Shown here: piece after piece, positions 39,531 to 47,422 of the stretch
How positions within the stretch are numbered: the first letter of the stretch is position 1
Layout of the letters: each line of letters starts with the position of its first letter
From: Pseudactinotalea suaedae
Lineage (GTDB): Bacteria; Actinomycetota; Actinomycetes; Actinomycetales; Beutenbergiaceae
Reading direction: 5' to 3'
Assembly (NCBI RefSeq): GCF_009733815.1
Contig: NZ_WNXY01000003.1
Coordinates: forward strand, 372,001 to 436,000
DNA length: 64,000 bases
The notes under the pieces: model-generated
What the model was told of the DNA's origin: nothing
What the model saw: only the letters and a program-made list of their open reading frames with translations
Database searches by the model: none
Made by a program: the position numbers and the translations under genes

Positions 39531-40928
39531 CTACGTGGCCGGCGGGGTCAGGTCGATCGGCTGGCCGTAGGTGTCGGGCATCTGGAAGCCCGGGAACAGG
39601 TCCATCTTCGGCGCGACGAAGGCTTGCGCCGTCGCCGCCGCCTCGTCCGGCGAGGCCGAGCCGAGCGTGACGGACTGCCGTGCCCGGTCCAGGGCGTCCC
39701 AGGCCGCGGTGCCCACCGGCAGCGGCGGCCGTGACGTCGAGAACGGGAGCATGTCGGCGAAGAACTGCGCCTTGGGGTTGTAGGCGCCGTCGGCGATCGT
39801 CTGCAGATGCGTGGGCAGGTTCCCCAGCATCGGCTGGATGATCGTCTGGCCGGGACCACCGGCGTGGAACTTCATGTACTCCCACTTGGTGCGGGTCACC
39901 TCGGTGCCGCGCGGGAACACCAGGCCCTGTCCGCCCGACCAGGTGTAGGTGGGGTCGTCCTCGTTCCAGACCGGCAGCCACGTCCACCGGAAGTCCAGGT
40001 CCGGGGCGTACTTCTCGTTGCCCTGGATCTGCCACGGACCGGTGGGAGTCATCACCATCCGCTCGCTGAACATCACCGTCTGCGCAGGCGGCGCGTTCGG
40101 CGGCTGGTAGGTCGCGAAGAAGGCGTCCACCCGAGCGAACGGGAACCGCTCCACCCACTCGGCGTAGAGCTCGTAGACCTCGAGCCACTCCGGGGTGTCC
40201 ATGGTGATGGTCGTCGCGTCGTTGTCGTAGACGGCTGCACCCTTGCCGAACGCGTACGTGTACGGCGAGCCGCCCTGGTCGAGCCAGGGGGCGAAGCCGA
40301 ACTGCGTGTAGTTCCCGTTGCCGTCGATCTCGACACATCGCTCGGCGATGTCGGCGAGCTCGTCCCACGTCAGCACGTGCTGCTCGGGGTCGAACATGTC
40401 GAGGTCGAGCCCGATCGAGCTGACCAGGTCGGCGTTGTACATGATGCCGCGGGCGTCCGTGGAGGTCGGCAGCCCGTACAGCTGTCCGTCGTAGGTGAGC
40501 TCGTCGACAGCGAAGCTGACCCACTGCTGGCGGTACTCCTCGGCCGAGACCCCCTCGAACTCCTCGATGTAGGGGTCGAGCGGTTCCAGGAGTCCGATCG
40601 AGGCGCTCTGCACGGTGTTGAACCGGTCGATCCACCAGATGTCCGGGGCCGTGCCGCCGCGGACCGCGGTGATGATCTGGCTCATGTCCGAGTTGCCGCT
40701 GGAGGGAACCTGGGAGATGTCGACCCGGACCCCCTCGCCCTGCGGCGTCTGCGCGAACGCGTCGGCCACGGCCTGGTCCTTGTCGGTGTCCGCGGCGCCC
40801 ATCCCCCAGTAGCGGATCACGTTCGGATCGTTCGAGCGCTGGTTGGCGCACGAGGGCAGCGCGATCGCCACCGCTCCTGCGCCGGCCAGCCCCAGGAAGG
40901 TGCGACGGTTGACAGCGGTCCCGCTCAC
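39531..40928 (-). CDS. Sugar ABC transporter substrate-binding protein (family 1, Tat/lipoprotein signal)
   Basis: This 465-aa exported protein has an N-terminal NRRTFLGLAGAGAVAIALPS stretch with a twin-arginine motif and lipobox ALPSC. The mature part follows the family 1 binding-protein plan: VIRYWGMGAADTDKDQAVAD, GGTAPDIWWIDRFN, YGLPTSTDARGIMYNADLV and MVMTPTGPWQIQGNEKY. The GTG start overlaps the upstream permease stop as GTGA (40925-40928). It is the last gene of a permease-permease-binding protein operon with no ATPase, so a shared MsiK-type ATPase is likely. Sugar identity is unknown. Confidence 0.88.
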   Translation of the reverse strand: MSGTAVNRRTFLGLAGAGAVAIALPSCANQRSNDPNVIRYWGMGAADTDKDQAVADAFAQTPQGEGVRVDISQVPSSGNSDMSQIITAVRGGTAPDIWWIDRFNTVQSASIGLLEPLDPYIEEFEGVSAEEYRQQWVSFAVDELTYDGQLYGLPTSTDARGIMYNADLVSSIGLDLDMFDPEQHVLTWDELADIAERCVEIDGNGNYTQFGFAPWLDQGGSPYTYAFGKGAAVYDNDATTITMDTPEWLEVYELYAEWVERFPFARVDAFFATYQPPNAPPAQTVMFSERMVMTPTGPWQIQGNEKYAPDLDFRWTWLPVWNEDDPTYTWSGGQGLVFPRGTEVTRTKWEYMKFHAGGPGQTIIQPMLGNLPTHLQTIADGAYNPKAQFFADMLPFSTSRPPLPVGTAAWDALDRARQSVTLGSASPDEAAATAQAFVAPKMDLFPGFQMPDTYGQPIDLTPPAT

Positions 40929-41839
40929 TTGAAGCCTCCCAAGGTGATGCCGCGGATGAAGTAGCGCTGGAACACGAAGAACAGGACGACCAGCGGGAGG
41001 ATCACGAGCACCGACGCCGCCATCAGCTGGTTGAACGAGACGTCCTGCGCGTTGACGCTGCGGAAGGTCTGCAGTCCGATCGAGAGCGTCTGCACGCGTT
41101 GGTCCTGCAGGTAGATCAGCGGACCCATGAAGTCGTTCCAGGCGCCGACGGCGGAGAAGATCGCCACCGCGGTCAGTGCCGGCCGCGCGGTCGGAAACAC
41201 CAGCTTCCACAGGATCCGCCACTCCGTCGCGCCGTCCACCCGGGCCGCGTTGAGCATGTCGATCGGGATCTGCAGCAGGAACTGCCGGAGCAGGAAGGTG
41301 AAGAAGGCCGAGGCGAACATCGCCGGCAGGATCAGCGGGAACAGGGTGTTGACCAGTCCCAGTCGTGCCCACATGTCGAACATCGGGATCAGCGTCACCG
41401 GGAAGGGCAGGAACAGCGTCGCGATGACGAGGTAGAAGACCTTGTTGCGCCCGGGCCAGTCGATGCAGGCGAAGCCGTAGGCGACGATGAAGTTGGACAG
41501 CACCGCCAGCACCACGACGCTGATCGTGATGATGGCCGAGTTCGCGAAGAACTGCAGGAACGGCATCGCCGTCACGGCGTCGACGTAGTTGCTGAAGTCC
41601 CAGGTCTCCGGCCAGAACGTCGGTGGGAACTGGGCGAGCTCCTCGTCGGACTTCACCGACGACAGGATCATCCAGTACAGCGGCAGCAGGAACAGCAGGG
41701 CCATCAGGATCATCGTGATCCTCGACACCACGGCGGACTGCCAGCTCGCGCGCGACCCGTCCTGGTGCCGGCCGTAGTCGGCGCGGTCGGCGGCCTTCTC
41801 GTCCACCTGGTAGCTGGGTGCGTTGTTGCTCAGTGCCAT
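40925..41839 (-). CDS. Carbohydrate ABC transporter permease (MalG-like)
   Basis: This 304-aa protein has six membrane helices and the MalG-type EAA loop NAARVDGATEWRILWKLVFP (about residues 218-237). A polar cytoplasmic N-terminus precedes TM1 (ITMILMALLFLLPLYWMILS). It pairs with the MalF-like permease 28 bp upstream and is coupled to the binding-protein gene downstream by GTGA overlap. The two permeases form the membrane channel of the importer. Confidence 0.92.
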   Translation of the reverse strand: MALSNNAPSYQVDEKAADRADYGRHQDGSRASWQSAVVSRITMILMALLFLLPLYWMILSSVKSDEELAQFPPTFWPETWDFSNYVDAVTAMPFLQFFANSAIITISVVVLAVLSNFIVAYGFACIDWPGRNKVFYLVIATLFLPFPVTLIPMFDMWARLGLVNTLFPLILPAMFASAFFTFLLRQFLLQIPIDMLNAARVDGATEWRILWKLVFPTARPALTAVAIFSAVGAWNDFMGPLIYLQDQRVQTLSIGLQTFRSVNAQDVSFNQLMAASVLVILPLVVLFFVFQRYFIRGITLGGFK

Positions 41840-41867
41840 GTCAGGGCTCCTTCCTCCGGTGCCGCGC

Positions 41868-42860
41868 TCATGCCGCGTTCACGTCGTAGTTCACGAACCG
41901 TCGCGACAGGAAGAAGATCAGCAGCGCCAACCCCATCCCGACCAGGAACAGCAGCACCGCGAGCGCCGAGGCGTAGCCCAGCTCGGCGAAGCCGAAGGCG
42001 TTCCGATAGAGGTACATCATGTAGAACAGCGCTCCCGAGTCCGGGCCTCCCGTCCCGTTGGTGACGATGAACGCCTCGGTGAACACCTGTAACGCCCCGG
42101 AGACGCCGGTGATGAGGTTGAAGAGGATGACCGGGCTCAGCAGCGGCAGGGTGATCGACAGGAACTGGCGACCACGGCTGGCGCCGTCCACACGGGCCGC
42201 CTCGTACAGCGTGCGAGGGACGTTCCGCAGCCCCGCGAGGAAGATGAGTGCCGCGTTGCCGGCGCCGAGCTGGGCCATCAGCACGATCGCGATCTTGATG
42301 CCGGTGGGGTCACCCAACAGGTTGACGTCGGCGCCACCGAACGGGCGGATCAGCTGGTTGAAGAAGCCGAACTGCGGGTTGAGGAACACGATGAAGATGA
42401 ACGACATCGCGAACGCCGGGATCAAGGACGGCATGTAGAAGATCGTCCGGAACAGCGCGACCTCACGCACGTTGCGGTTCATCGCCAGCGCGAGGACGAG
42501 CGCCACGAGCAGACCGATCGGCACGGCCAGGACCGCGTAGAACGCGGTGTTGCCCACCGCGGTGCTGACCAGCGGGTCGAGGAAGGCCGAGACGTAGTTC
42601 TGGAACCCCACCCACTCCGGCGTGAGCAGCCCCGAGTACCGCGTGAAGCTCAAGATGATCGAGTAGGTCACCGGGTAGACGACGAAGACCAGCAGCCCCA
42701 GGATCCAGGGCGAGATGAACATCAGGCCGAGCCTGAGGTTGCGGCGTTGCGTCTTCGTCAGCTTCTTGCGCCCCGTGGCCGCCGCCGGCGGTGGGTCCGG
42801 AGCCACGGCGCGGTCGTCGCTGCCGGGGTCTCTGGTCGTGGTCGTGGTGGTGCCGGTCAT
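41868..42860 (-). CDS. Carbohydrate ABC transporter permease (MalF-like)
   Basis: This 330-aa protein has six membrane helices with an N-terminal cytoplasmic Thr/Asp/Pro-rich extension (about residues 1-40). The EAA loop YEAARVDGASRGRQFLSITL is near residue 237 and the first TM is LGLMFISPWILGLLVFVVYP. The ATG at 42860 is chosen because the codons upstream run into a duplicated non-coding element. It is the first gene of the importer operon; the 277-bp region before it holds a 54-bp tandem repeat that is likely regulatory. Confidence 0.92.
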   Translation of the reverse strand: MTGTTTTTTRDPGSDDRAVAPDPPPAAATGRKKLTKTQRRNLRLGLMFISPWILGLLVFVVYPVTYSIILSFTRYSGLLTPEWVGFQNYVSAFLDPLVSTAVGNTAFYAVLAVPIGLLVALVLALAMNRNVREVALFRTIFYMPSLIPAFAMSFIFIVFLNPQFGFFNQLIRPFGGADVNLLGDPTGIKIAIVLMAQLGAGNAALIFLAGLRNVPRTLYEAARVDGASRGRQFLSITLPLLSPVILFNLITGVSGALQVFTEAFIVTNGTGGPDSGALFYMMYLYRNAFGFAELGYASALAVLLFLVGMGLALLIFFLSRRFVNYDVNAA

Positions 42861-43137
42861 CGTGTCCTTCCGGTCGAGACGGCGTCGATGCCGTCCGCAG
42901 GTCAGGAGGTCACGCAGCGCTGCGCGCGCGTCGGACCTCGGCGTCCTCTGCCCTCCTCCTCGAGAACTCTTCCGGTCACTTCTCCCCGGGCGACCGACGT
43001 CCCCCCGGGTTGTGACGGCTCCCATCATGCACCAGACCTCGCCGGTGGCGATGGGAATCGACATATTGATTGACCCCATCATGCAGCAGGCATCGTCGCC
43101 TGGGAAGGGAATCGACATATTGATTCGTTGGTCGGTC
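42861..43137 (-). promoter_or_regulatory. Leader/promoter region of the sugar importer operon
   Basis: This 277-bp non-coding stretch lies between the DUF4037 gene and the permease operon, all on the minus strand. The distal half (43021-43126) is a two-unit repeat described separately. The proximal half (42861-43020) has no clear hairpin, promoter hexamer or ORF with a Shine-Dalgarno. Confidence 0.45.
43021..43126 (-). repeat. 54-bp tandem repeat (two units), probable operator/promoter array
   Basis: Two units start at 43021 and 43075. They share the identical 19-nt block GGGAATCGACATATTGATT and the identical 11-nt block CCCATCATGCA, with a variable middle; about 42 of 51 aligned positions match. 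The 19-nt block includes the imperfect dyad AATCGACATATTGATT (6 of 8 paired positions). Changes between units would alter most codons of the open frame, so the constraint is on DNA, not protein. Confidence 0.65.
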
Positions 43138-44178
43138 TCAGACCCTCGAGACCATGCGGCGCCGCGCCGCCGGGTCGACGAGCACGGCGATGTTGTCGGA
43201 GACCTGCTCGATGCCACCGCGACCGCGCGGCAGGTTCTGCACGGCGGGATCGGTCACCGACCCCAGCAGCGCCCCCGAGATCTGCTCGTTCGGGAAGACG
43301 AAGGGCCGGTCCCAGAACGGTGCGGTCGCCGGCGCCGGCGCAGGGAGCCCGGCCTGCTCCTGCAGGGCGAGGACGAGGTCGAGCGCACGGGCGATGTGCT
43401 GCTGCCGCGGTCGCCAGTGATCCGCGGCGAGCGCCGCATCGAGGTGCTCACCGATCGCGGCGGAGCCGGGGAGCCGGTCGAACATCGTTCCGAGCCACTT
43501 GGAGTAGGGCGCCCAGGTGCGGTGCAGCAGGAAGGCGAGCCTTGTCACGGTCAGCGCGAGACGACCGCCGATGAGGCGAGAGCCGCGCTCGTCGCCCACC
43601 TGTCCGGCGCGTCCCATGAGCGGCATCTCCTCCTCGAGCTGGATCCAGCAGCTCGCGACCAGGTAGGCCCAGACGTCGTGCGGGTACCACGCGAGCATGC
43701 GGCGCGCGGCATGCAGCGTCCCGTCCGTGTCCCAGAAGACCGGGCCTGCCGAGACCTCGAGGACGGACTGGCCCGTCAGCGACAGCCAGTCGTCGACCGA
43801 CAGGCGACCGAGGTCGGCCAGTCCGAGCTTGTCGTGCAGGAACTGCGAGAGGGTCGTCGTCTCGATGTGGTGCTGCGCCCGGGTGGCGCCGGTGAAGGCG
43901 AACCGTGTGGGTAGCCCGGCATAGGTGGGCGGCAGGCTCGCGTCGAGGTGCGCGGCCACCGGACCGACGAGGTCCTCGGGCACGAGCAGGCTGAGCCGCA
44001 GACCCCAGTCGTGATCGCGTGACGTCGCGTCGTCGAGCCCGAGGACGTCGGACCCGGCACCCAGCCGCCCTGCCGCATGCGGGAGGTCGGGCCAGCGCGC
44101 GTCGAGGAGCGGGCGCACGACGTCGTGGTAGTAGGCGCGGGAGAGGTCCGCGCCACCGGTCTGGTCATCGGCAGTCAT
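43138..44178 (-). CDS. DUF4037 domain-containing protein
   Basis: This 346-aa soluble protein has an N-terminal nucleotidyltransferase-like region with GSDVLGLDDATSRDHDWGLR (about residues 42-61), a GS..D..D pattern typical of this superfamily. A helical C-terminal DUF4037 domain follows (WYPHDVWAYLVASCWIQLEE near 164-183; LIGGRLALTVTRLAFLLHRT). Such proteins are often annotated only as DUF4037; substrate and reaction are unknown. It is 39 bp after the frameshifted hydrolase gene on the same strand. Confidence 0.82.
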   Translation of the reverse strand: MTADDQTGGADLSRAYYHDVVRPLLDARWPDLPHAAGRLGAGSDVLGLDDATSRDHDWGLRLSLLVPEDLVGPVAAHLDASLPPTYAGLPTRFAFTGATRAQHHIETTTLSQFLHDKLGLADLGRLSVDDWLSLTGQSVLEVSAGPVFWDTDGTLHAARRMLAWYPHDVWAYLVASCWIQLEEEMPLMGRAGQVGDERGSRLIGGRLALTVTRLAFLLHRTWAPYSKWLGTMFDRLPGSAAIGEHLDAALAADHWRPRQQHIARALDLVLALQEQAGLPAPAPATAPFWDRPFVFPNEQISGALLGSVTDPAVQNLPRGRGGIEQVSDNIAVLVDPAARRRMVSRV

Positions 44179-44217
44179 GGTGACCGTCTCTCCTCCGGGC
44201 GTGATCGGTTCGGTCGC

Positions 44218-45581
44218 TCATCCCGCCTCCAGCAACCTGGCGGCGTCCTGTGCGTGGGCGTAGATCGCGGTGGGGTCGGCGAACACGGTGTGATCGCTGG
44301 ACCGGGCCAGGAGGGTGAGGATCACGGGCGTGCCGTCGTTCCGTTCGAGGTACCAGGTCCCGGCGAGCACACCGGCCGCACTGCCGCCCTTGAAGCCGAC
44401 GTAGGTCCATGCCGGCCCCATCGCGGCGCCGGGGTTCGCGGAGAGGATCTCCCGGAGCGGGGCGCCGGCGGACGTCGTGGCCTTCTCCTGCAGCGCTGTG
44501 TGCGCTCGCGCCACGTCGGCGGGGGTGGCGAACCAGTCGACGCCGGACTCCCACGCGGGCACCGACCAGTCGACGTCGTCGGTGTCGGGGACACCTGCGG
44601 GCACGTCCGCGAGCAGCGCGGTGCGCTCGGCCGTGTCGCCCGCGGCCCAGCGCTCGCGCAGGTCGGCATCACCCCACCCGAGCCAGAAGTACTCCCGCGT
44701 GGTCAGCAACGGGGTGTTCAGCGCGGGGTCGCCGTGCCCCATCTCGAGCATCGCCGCCAGCACGGCGTCGCGACCGAGCGCACGGATGAGCAGGTCGGTG
44801 GCGGTGTTGTCGCTGATGGCGATCATCTTCTGGGCGGCCTCGAGAACGCTCACGGTCGCTCCGTCCGGCAGGTCTTGCAGCTCGCCCGTGGGAAGGCTGC
44901 GGACCGCGGCATCGATCGTCAGCGGCGACTCCCAGGCCAGCGTCCCGCGGCCACCGCATCCACGAGCGCTCCGAGGACGTAAAGCTTGACGACCGACCCG
45001 ACGGGTGCCGCCTGCGTGTCACCGATGGCGACCGAGGGCGTGTCGGCACCCATCTCGAAGACCTGCAGGGACGCCTCGAACGGCGCTGCCTCGAGGTTCT
45101 CGCGCAGCTCGTCCCAGTCGGCCGCCGGCGTCCGCTCGGGCTGCGGGGCGGCGAAGAACAACCCGTTCATGCGATCGTCCTCGCCGACGGACACGTTCAT
45201 GTCGAACTGCGTATGGCTCGAGTCGATCCGGACCGTGGCCTCGGCCTCCGTGCCGTCGTAGCTCGCCACCGTCCACGGCTGCTGGGTACGCAGCTCCTCG
45301 AGCTTCGTGCGCAGGTCGCTCAGCGGCACGGTCTCCCAGAGCGCCGGGTCGAAGCGCTCCTCGACCGCCGACTCGTCAGCGATCTCCTCGCCGTTGAGCT
45401 GCTCCAGCACCCAAGCGGCGTGCGCACCGACCGGTGTGTCGGGAATGTCGGCGGACGGCTCGATCGGATCCTCCGCGGGAGCGCAGGCCACCGCCACGGC
45501 GGTCAGCAGCGCCGCCAGGAACGCGGCCACGACCGCGCGCAGCCTGCGTCCGTGGTGCGGAGCCCTCGTGTGCGTCGTCAT
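44218..45581 (-). pseudogene. Frameshifted class A beta-lactamase-fold lipoprotein (serine hydrolase)
   Basis: Two adjacent frames make one protein. The N-terminal frame (45581 to 44919) has a lipobox (AVAVAC, Cys33), an immunity-like domain and the serine motif GSVVK (Ser196, Lys199). It then breaks after AVAAGR. The C-terminal frame, readable from about 44940 down to 44218, continues with LAWESPLTIDAA, the SDN motif (ISDNTATDLLIRA) and KGG (YVGFKGGSAAG). Near 44938-44942 one base appears missing (GGACGCTGGCC, where an extra C would restore the frame). It could be a real decay, a programmed shift or a sequencing error. If intact it would be a penicillin-recognising hydrolase with no proven resistance role. 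Confidence 0.85.
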
Positions 45582-45700
45582 GGTGACCAGCCTTCGTCAC
45601 CCGTCCCGGCGCCGACATCCCCTGGTCGCCGGAACCTGTGGTGCCCGTTCCGTCGCTCGACCTAGGACACGCGACGGAGGTGGTGCGGGACCAGGCCCGG

Positions 45701-46078
45701 CTACGCCGTCGTCGGCCGATGCAGCAGGGCGCTGTGCTGGCTGCGCTCCAGGTAGCTCACGACGGCGTCGCGGCTCTTCGTCAGGCAGGACAGGCGCTCC
45801 TCGATCCCGGCCAGCTCCTCCCGCAGCTGCTGCGCGAGGGCGAGCGAGCACTCGGGGGCGCCGGCGTGCTCCTCGGTGTCGAGAATCAGCCGCGCCATGC
45901 GCGCCGACAGCCCGGCCTGGATGAGGCCGCGCACCCGCACGGCGCGGGCGATCTGGGACTCGTCGTACGAGCGGTAGCCGTTGGGGAGCCGCTCGGACTC
46001 CAGCAGGCCCTGCTGCTCGTAGTATCGGAGCATGCGGGCGGGGATGCCCGTGCGCTGGGCGACGTCGCCGATCCTCAT
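45701..46078 (-). CDS. MerR family transcriptional regulator
   Basis: This 125-aa protein begins with the MerR winged helix: MRIGDVAQRTGIPARMLRYY, then GLLESERLPNGYRSYDE and the dimerising coiled coil of about 40 residues. The two C-terminal-half Cys residues are not in a metal-binding spacing. The ATG at 46078 is behind a GGAGGA Shine-Dalgarno and matches the family start; 15 further codons upstream are excluded. It is divergent from an MFS transporter over a 61-bp region with a dyad inside a stretched promoter, the classic MerR set-up. It probably activates the transporter in response to an organic ligand. Confidence 0.88.
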   Translation of the reverse strand: MRIGDVAQRTGIPARMLRYYEQQGLLESERLPNGYRSYDESQIARAVRVRGLIQAGLSARMARLILDTEEHAGAPECSLALAQQLREELAGIEERLSCLTKSRDAVVSYLERSQHSALLHRPTTA

Positions 46079-46101
46079 GCTGAGCTCCTCCGACATCGGG
46101 C

Positions 46102-46133
46102 TTGACATTGACATCAGTGTCAAAGTTTACCGT
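46102..46133 (+). promoter_or_regulatory. MerR-type operator and stretched promoter of the MFS gene
   Basis: A 22-bp dyad (46102-46123) has TTGACA and TGTCAA as outer arms and TGA/TCA inside. Its left arm is also the -35 (TTGACA, 46102-46107). The -10 is TACCGT (46128-46133), 20 bp away. A spacer of 19-20 bp with the dyad inside is typical of MerR-activated promoters. Confidence 0.8.
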
Positions 46134-46139
46134 CGTGGC

Positions 46140-47393
46140 ATGAGTTCTGTTCACGTCTCCACGCCGACCCGCGCCGGTGAGTCACGCCTGCCGCTCCAGC
46201 CTCTCCTCATCCTCGGCCTCGGGGTGCTCGTGACCGTGACCGCCGAGTCGCTGCCGGCCGGGATGATGCCGGAGATGGCTGCTGATCTGGCGGTGAAGCC
46301 GCTGGAGATCGGACTCCTCATCTCGGTCTGGGCGATCACGGTCATCGTCACGAGCGTCCCGCTCGCGCGAGCGACGGGGCGCGTGGACCGCCGCCTGGTG
46401 GTGGGCTACTCGCTCACGCTGTTCGCGCTCGCCAACATCGCGACGGCGTTGGCGTCCAGCTATCCGCTGGCCATGGCGACGCGTGTGCTCGCGGCGACCG
46501 CGCACGGCGTCTTCTGGGCCGTGGTCATCGTGTACGCGTCCTCGCTCCTGTCGCCCTCGCAGCTGGGCCGTGGGCTCGCCGTCGTGACCGCGGGCGGCAC
46601 GGCCGCGACCGTCGCGGGGCTCCCCGCGGCGACCCTGATCGCCCAGACCTGGGGCTGGCGCACGACGTTCGTCATCCTGGGTGCGATCGCGCTGCTGATC
46701 GGCGCCGTCGTGGTCCGGCGGATGCCCAGCTACCGGCCCGACCGCGCGGCAGACCAGGGGCGTGACCGCGGGTTCTGGCGTGACCCGTCACTGCCTGCGC
46801 TGGCCCTCCTGGGGGCGGCCGCCACGCTCATCGCCGTCGCGCAGTTCGCCTCCTTCACCTACATCCGCCCCTACCTGGAGATCTCCGCGGCGATCGCGCC
46901 CGCGCACTCCTCAGGGCTGTTGTTCCTCTACGGCGCGGCGGGCATGGTCGGCGTCGTCACGGCGGGGTTCCTCGCCGACCGGTTCCCGCGCGGCTCGCTG
47001 GCGGCCGTGCTCGTCCTCTTCGTGCTCGCGTTCCTCGTGCTGACGGTGGCCTCGACGGCGACCGCCGCGGTCGTCTCAGCGCTCGCCACGTGGGGGTTCG
47101 CGATCGGGGCGCTGTTCCCGCTCCTGCAGACGACGCTCATGAAGGTGGCGAGCGAGCGCACCCGCACCTTGGCGAGCGCAGGTCTCGTGGTGCTGTTCAA
47201 CGTCGGCATCGCCATCGGGCCCTGGCTCGGCGGCATCGTCGGCGGCGCGGCGGCGCCCACGACGAACACCGCGGCCTCCGCCGGCGTCATGCTGGTCGCC
47301 GCCGTGCTGGGCGTGCTGGGCCTGCACCGCGCCACCCGATGGCTCCGCCCTGCCGCCGCGACGACCTCGACCAGCCCGAGCGAGGCCGCCTGA
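46140..47393 (+). CDS. MFS transporter
   Basis: This 417-aa protein has twelve membrane helices and belongs to the AraJ/YdhP-like drug-H+ antiporter group. The start segment SLPAGMMPEMAADLAVKP and the loop LARATGRVDRRLVVGYSLTL are typical. It exports or imports a small compound by proton exchange. The ATG at 46140 lies about 7 nt after the -10 (46128-46133), with no Shine-Dalgarno, so the transcript is probably leaderless. The divergent MerR-type protein is the likely activator. It converges with the FAD/Rieske gene. Confidence 0.9.
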   Translation: MSSVHVSTPTRAGESRLPLQPLLILGLGVLVTVTAESLPAGMMPEMAADLAVKPLEIGLLISVWAITVIVTSVPLARATGRVDRRLVVGYSLTLFALANIATALASSYPLAMATRVLAATAHGVFWAVVIVYASSLLSPSQLGRGLAVVTAGGTAATVAGLPAATLIAQTWGWRTTFVILGAIALLIGAVVVRRMPSYRPDRAADQGRDRGFWRDPSLPALALLGAAATLIAVAQFASFTYIRPYLEISAAIAPAHSSGLLFLYGAAGMVGVVTAGFLADRFPRGSLAAVLVLFVLAFLVLTVASTATAAVVSALATWGFAIGALFPLLQTTLMKVASERTRTLASAGLVVLFNVGIAIGPWLGGIVGGAAAPTTNTAASAGVMLVAAVLGVLGLHRATRWLRPAAATTSTSPSEAA

Positions 47394-47422
47394 ACCGCGC
47401 TCACCCAGGTGCGCCGGTCAGG

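Noticed and set aside
43021-43217. Extension of the MalF-like permease reading frame through the 54-bp repeat, giving an INMSIP...CMMG peptide repeat
   Set aside because: Most differences between the two units change amino acids while flanking DNA blocks are identical, so selection is on DNA; the ATG at 42860 gives a normal permease.
45597-46154. Longer minus-strand frame over the MerR gene
   Set aside because: Out of frame with the MerR domain and Arg-rich; the true start at 46078 has a good Shine-Dalgarno.
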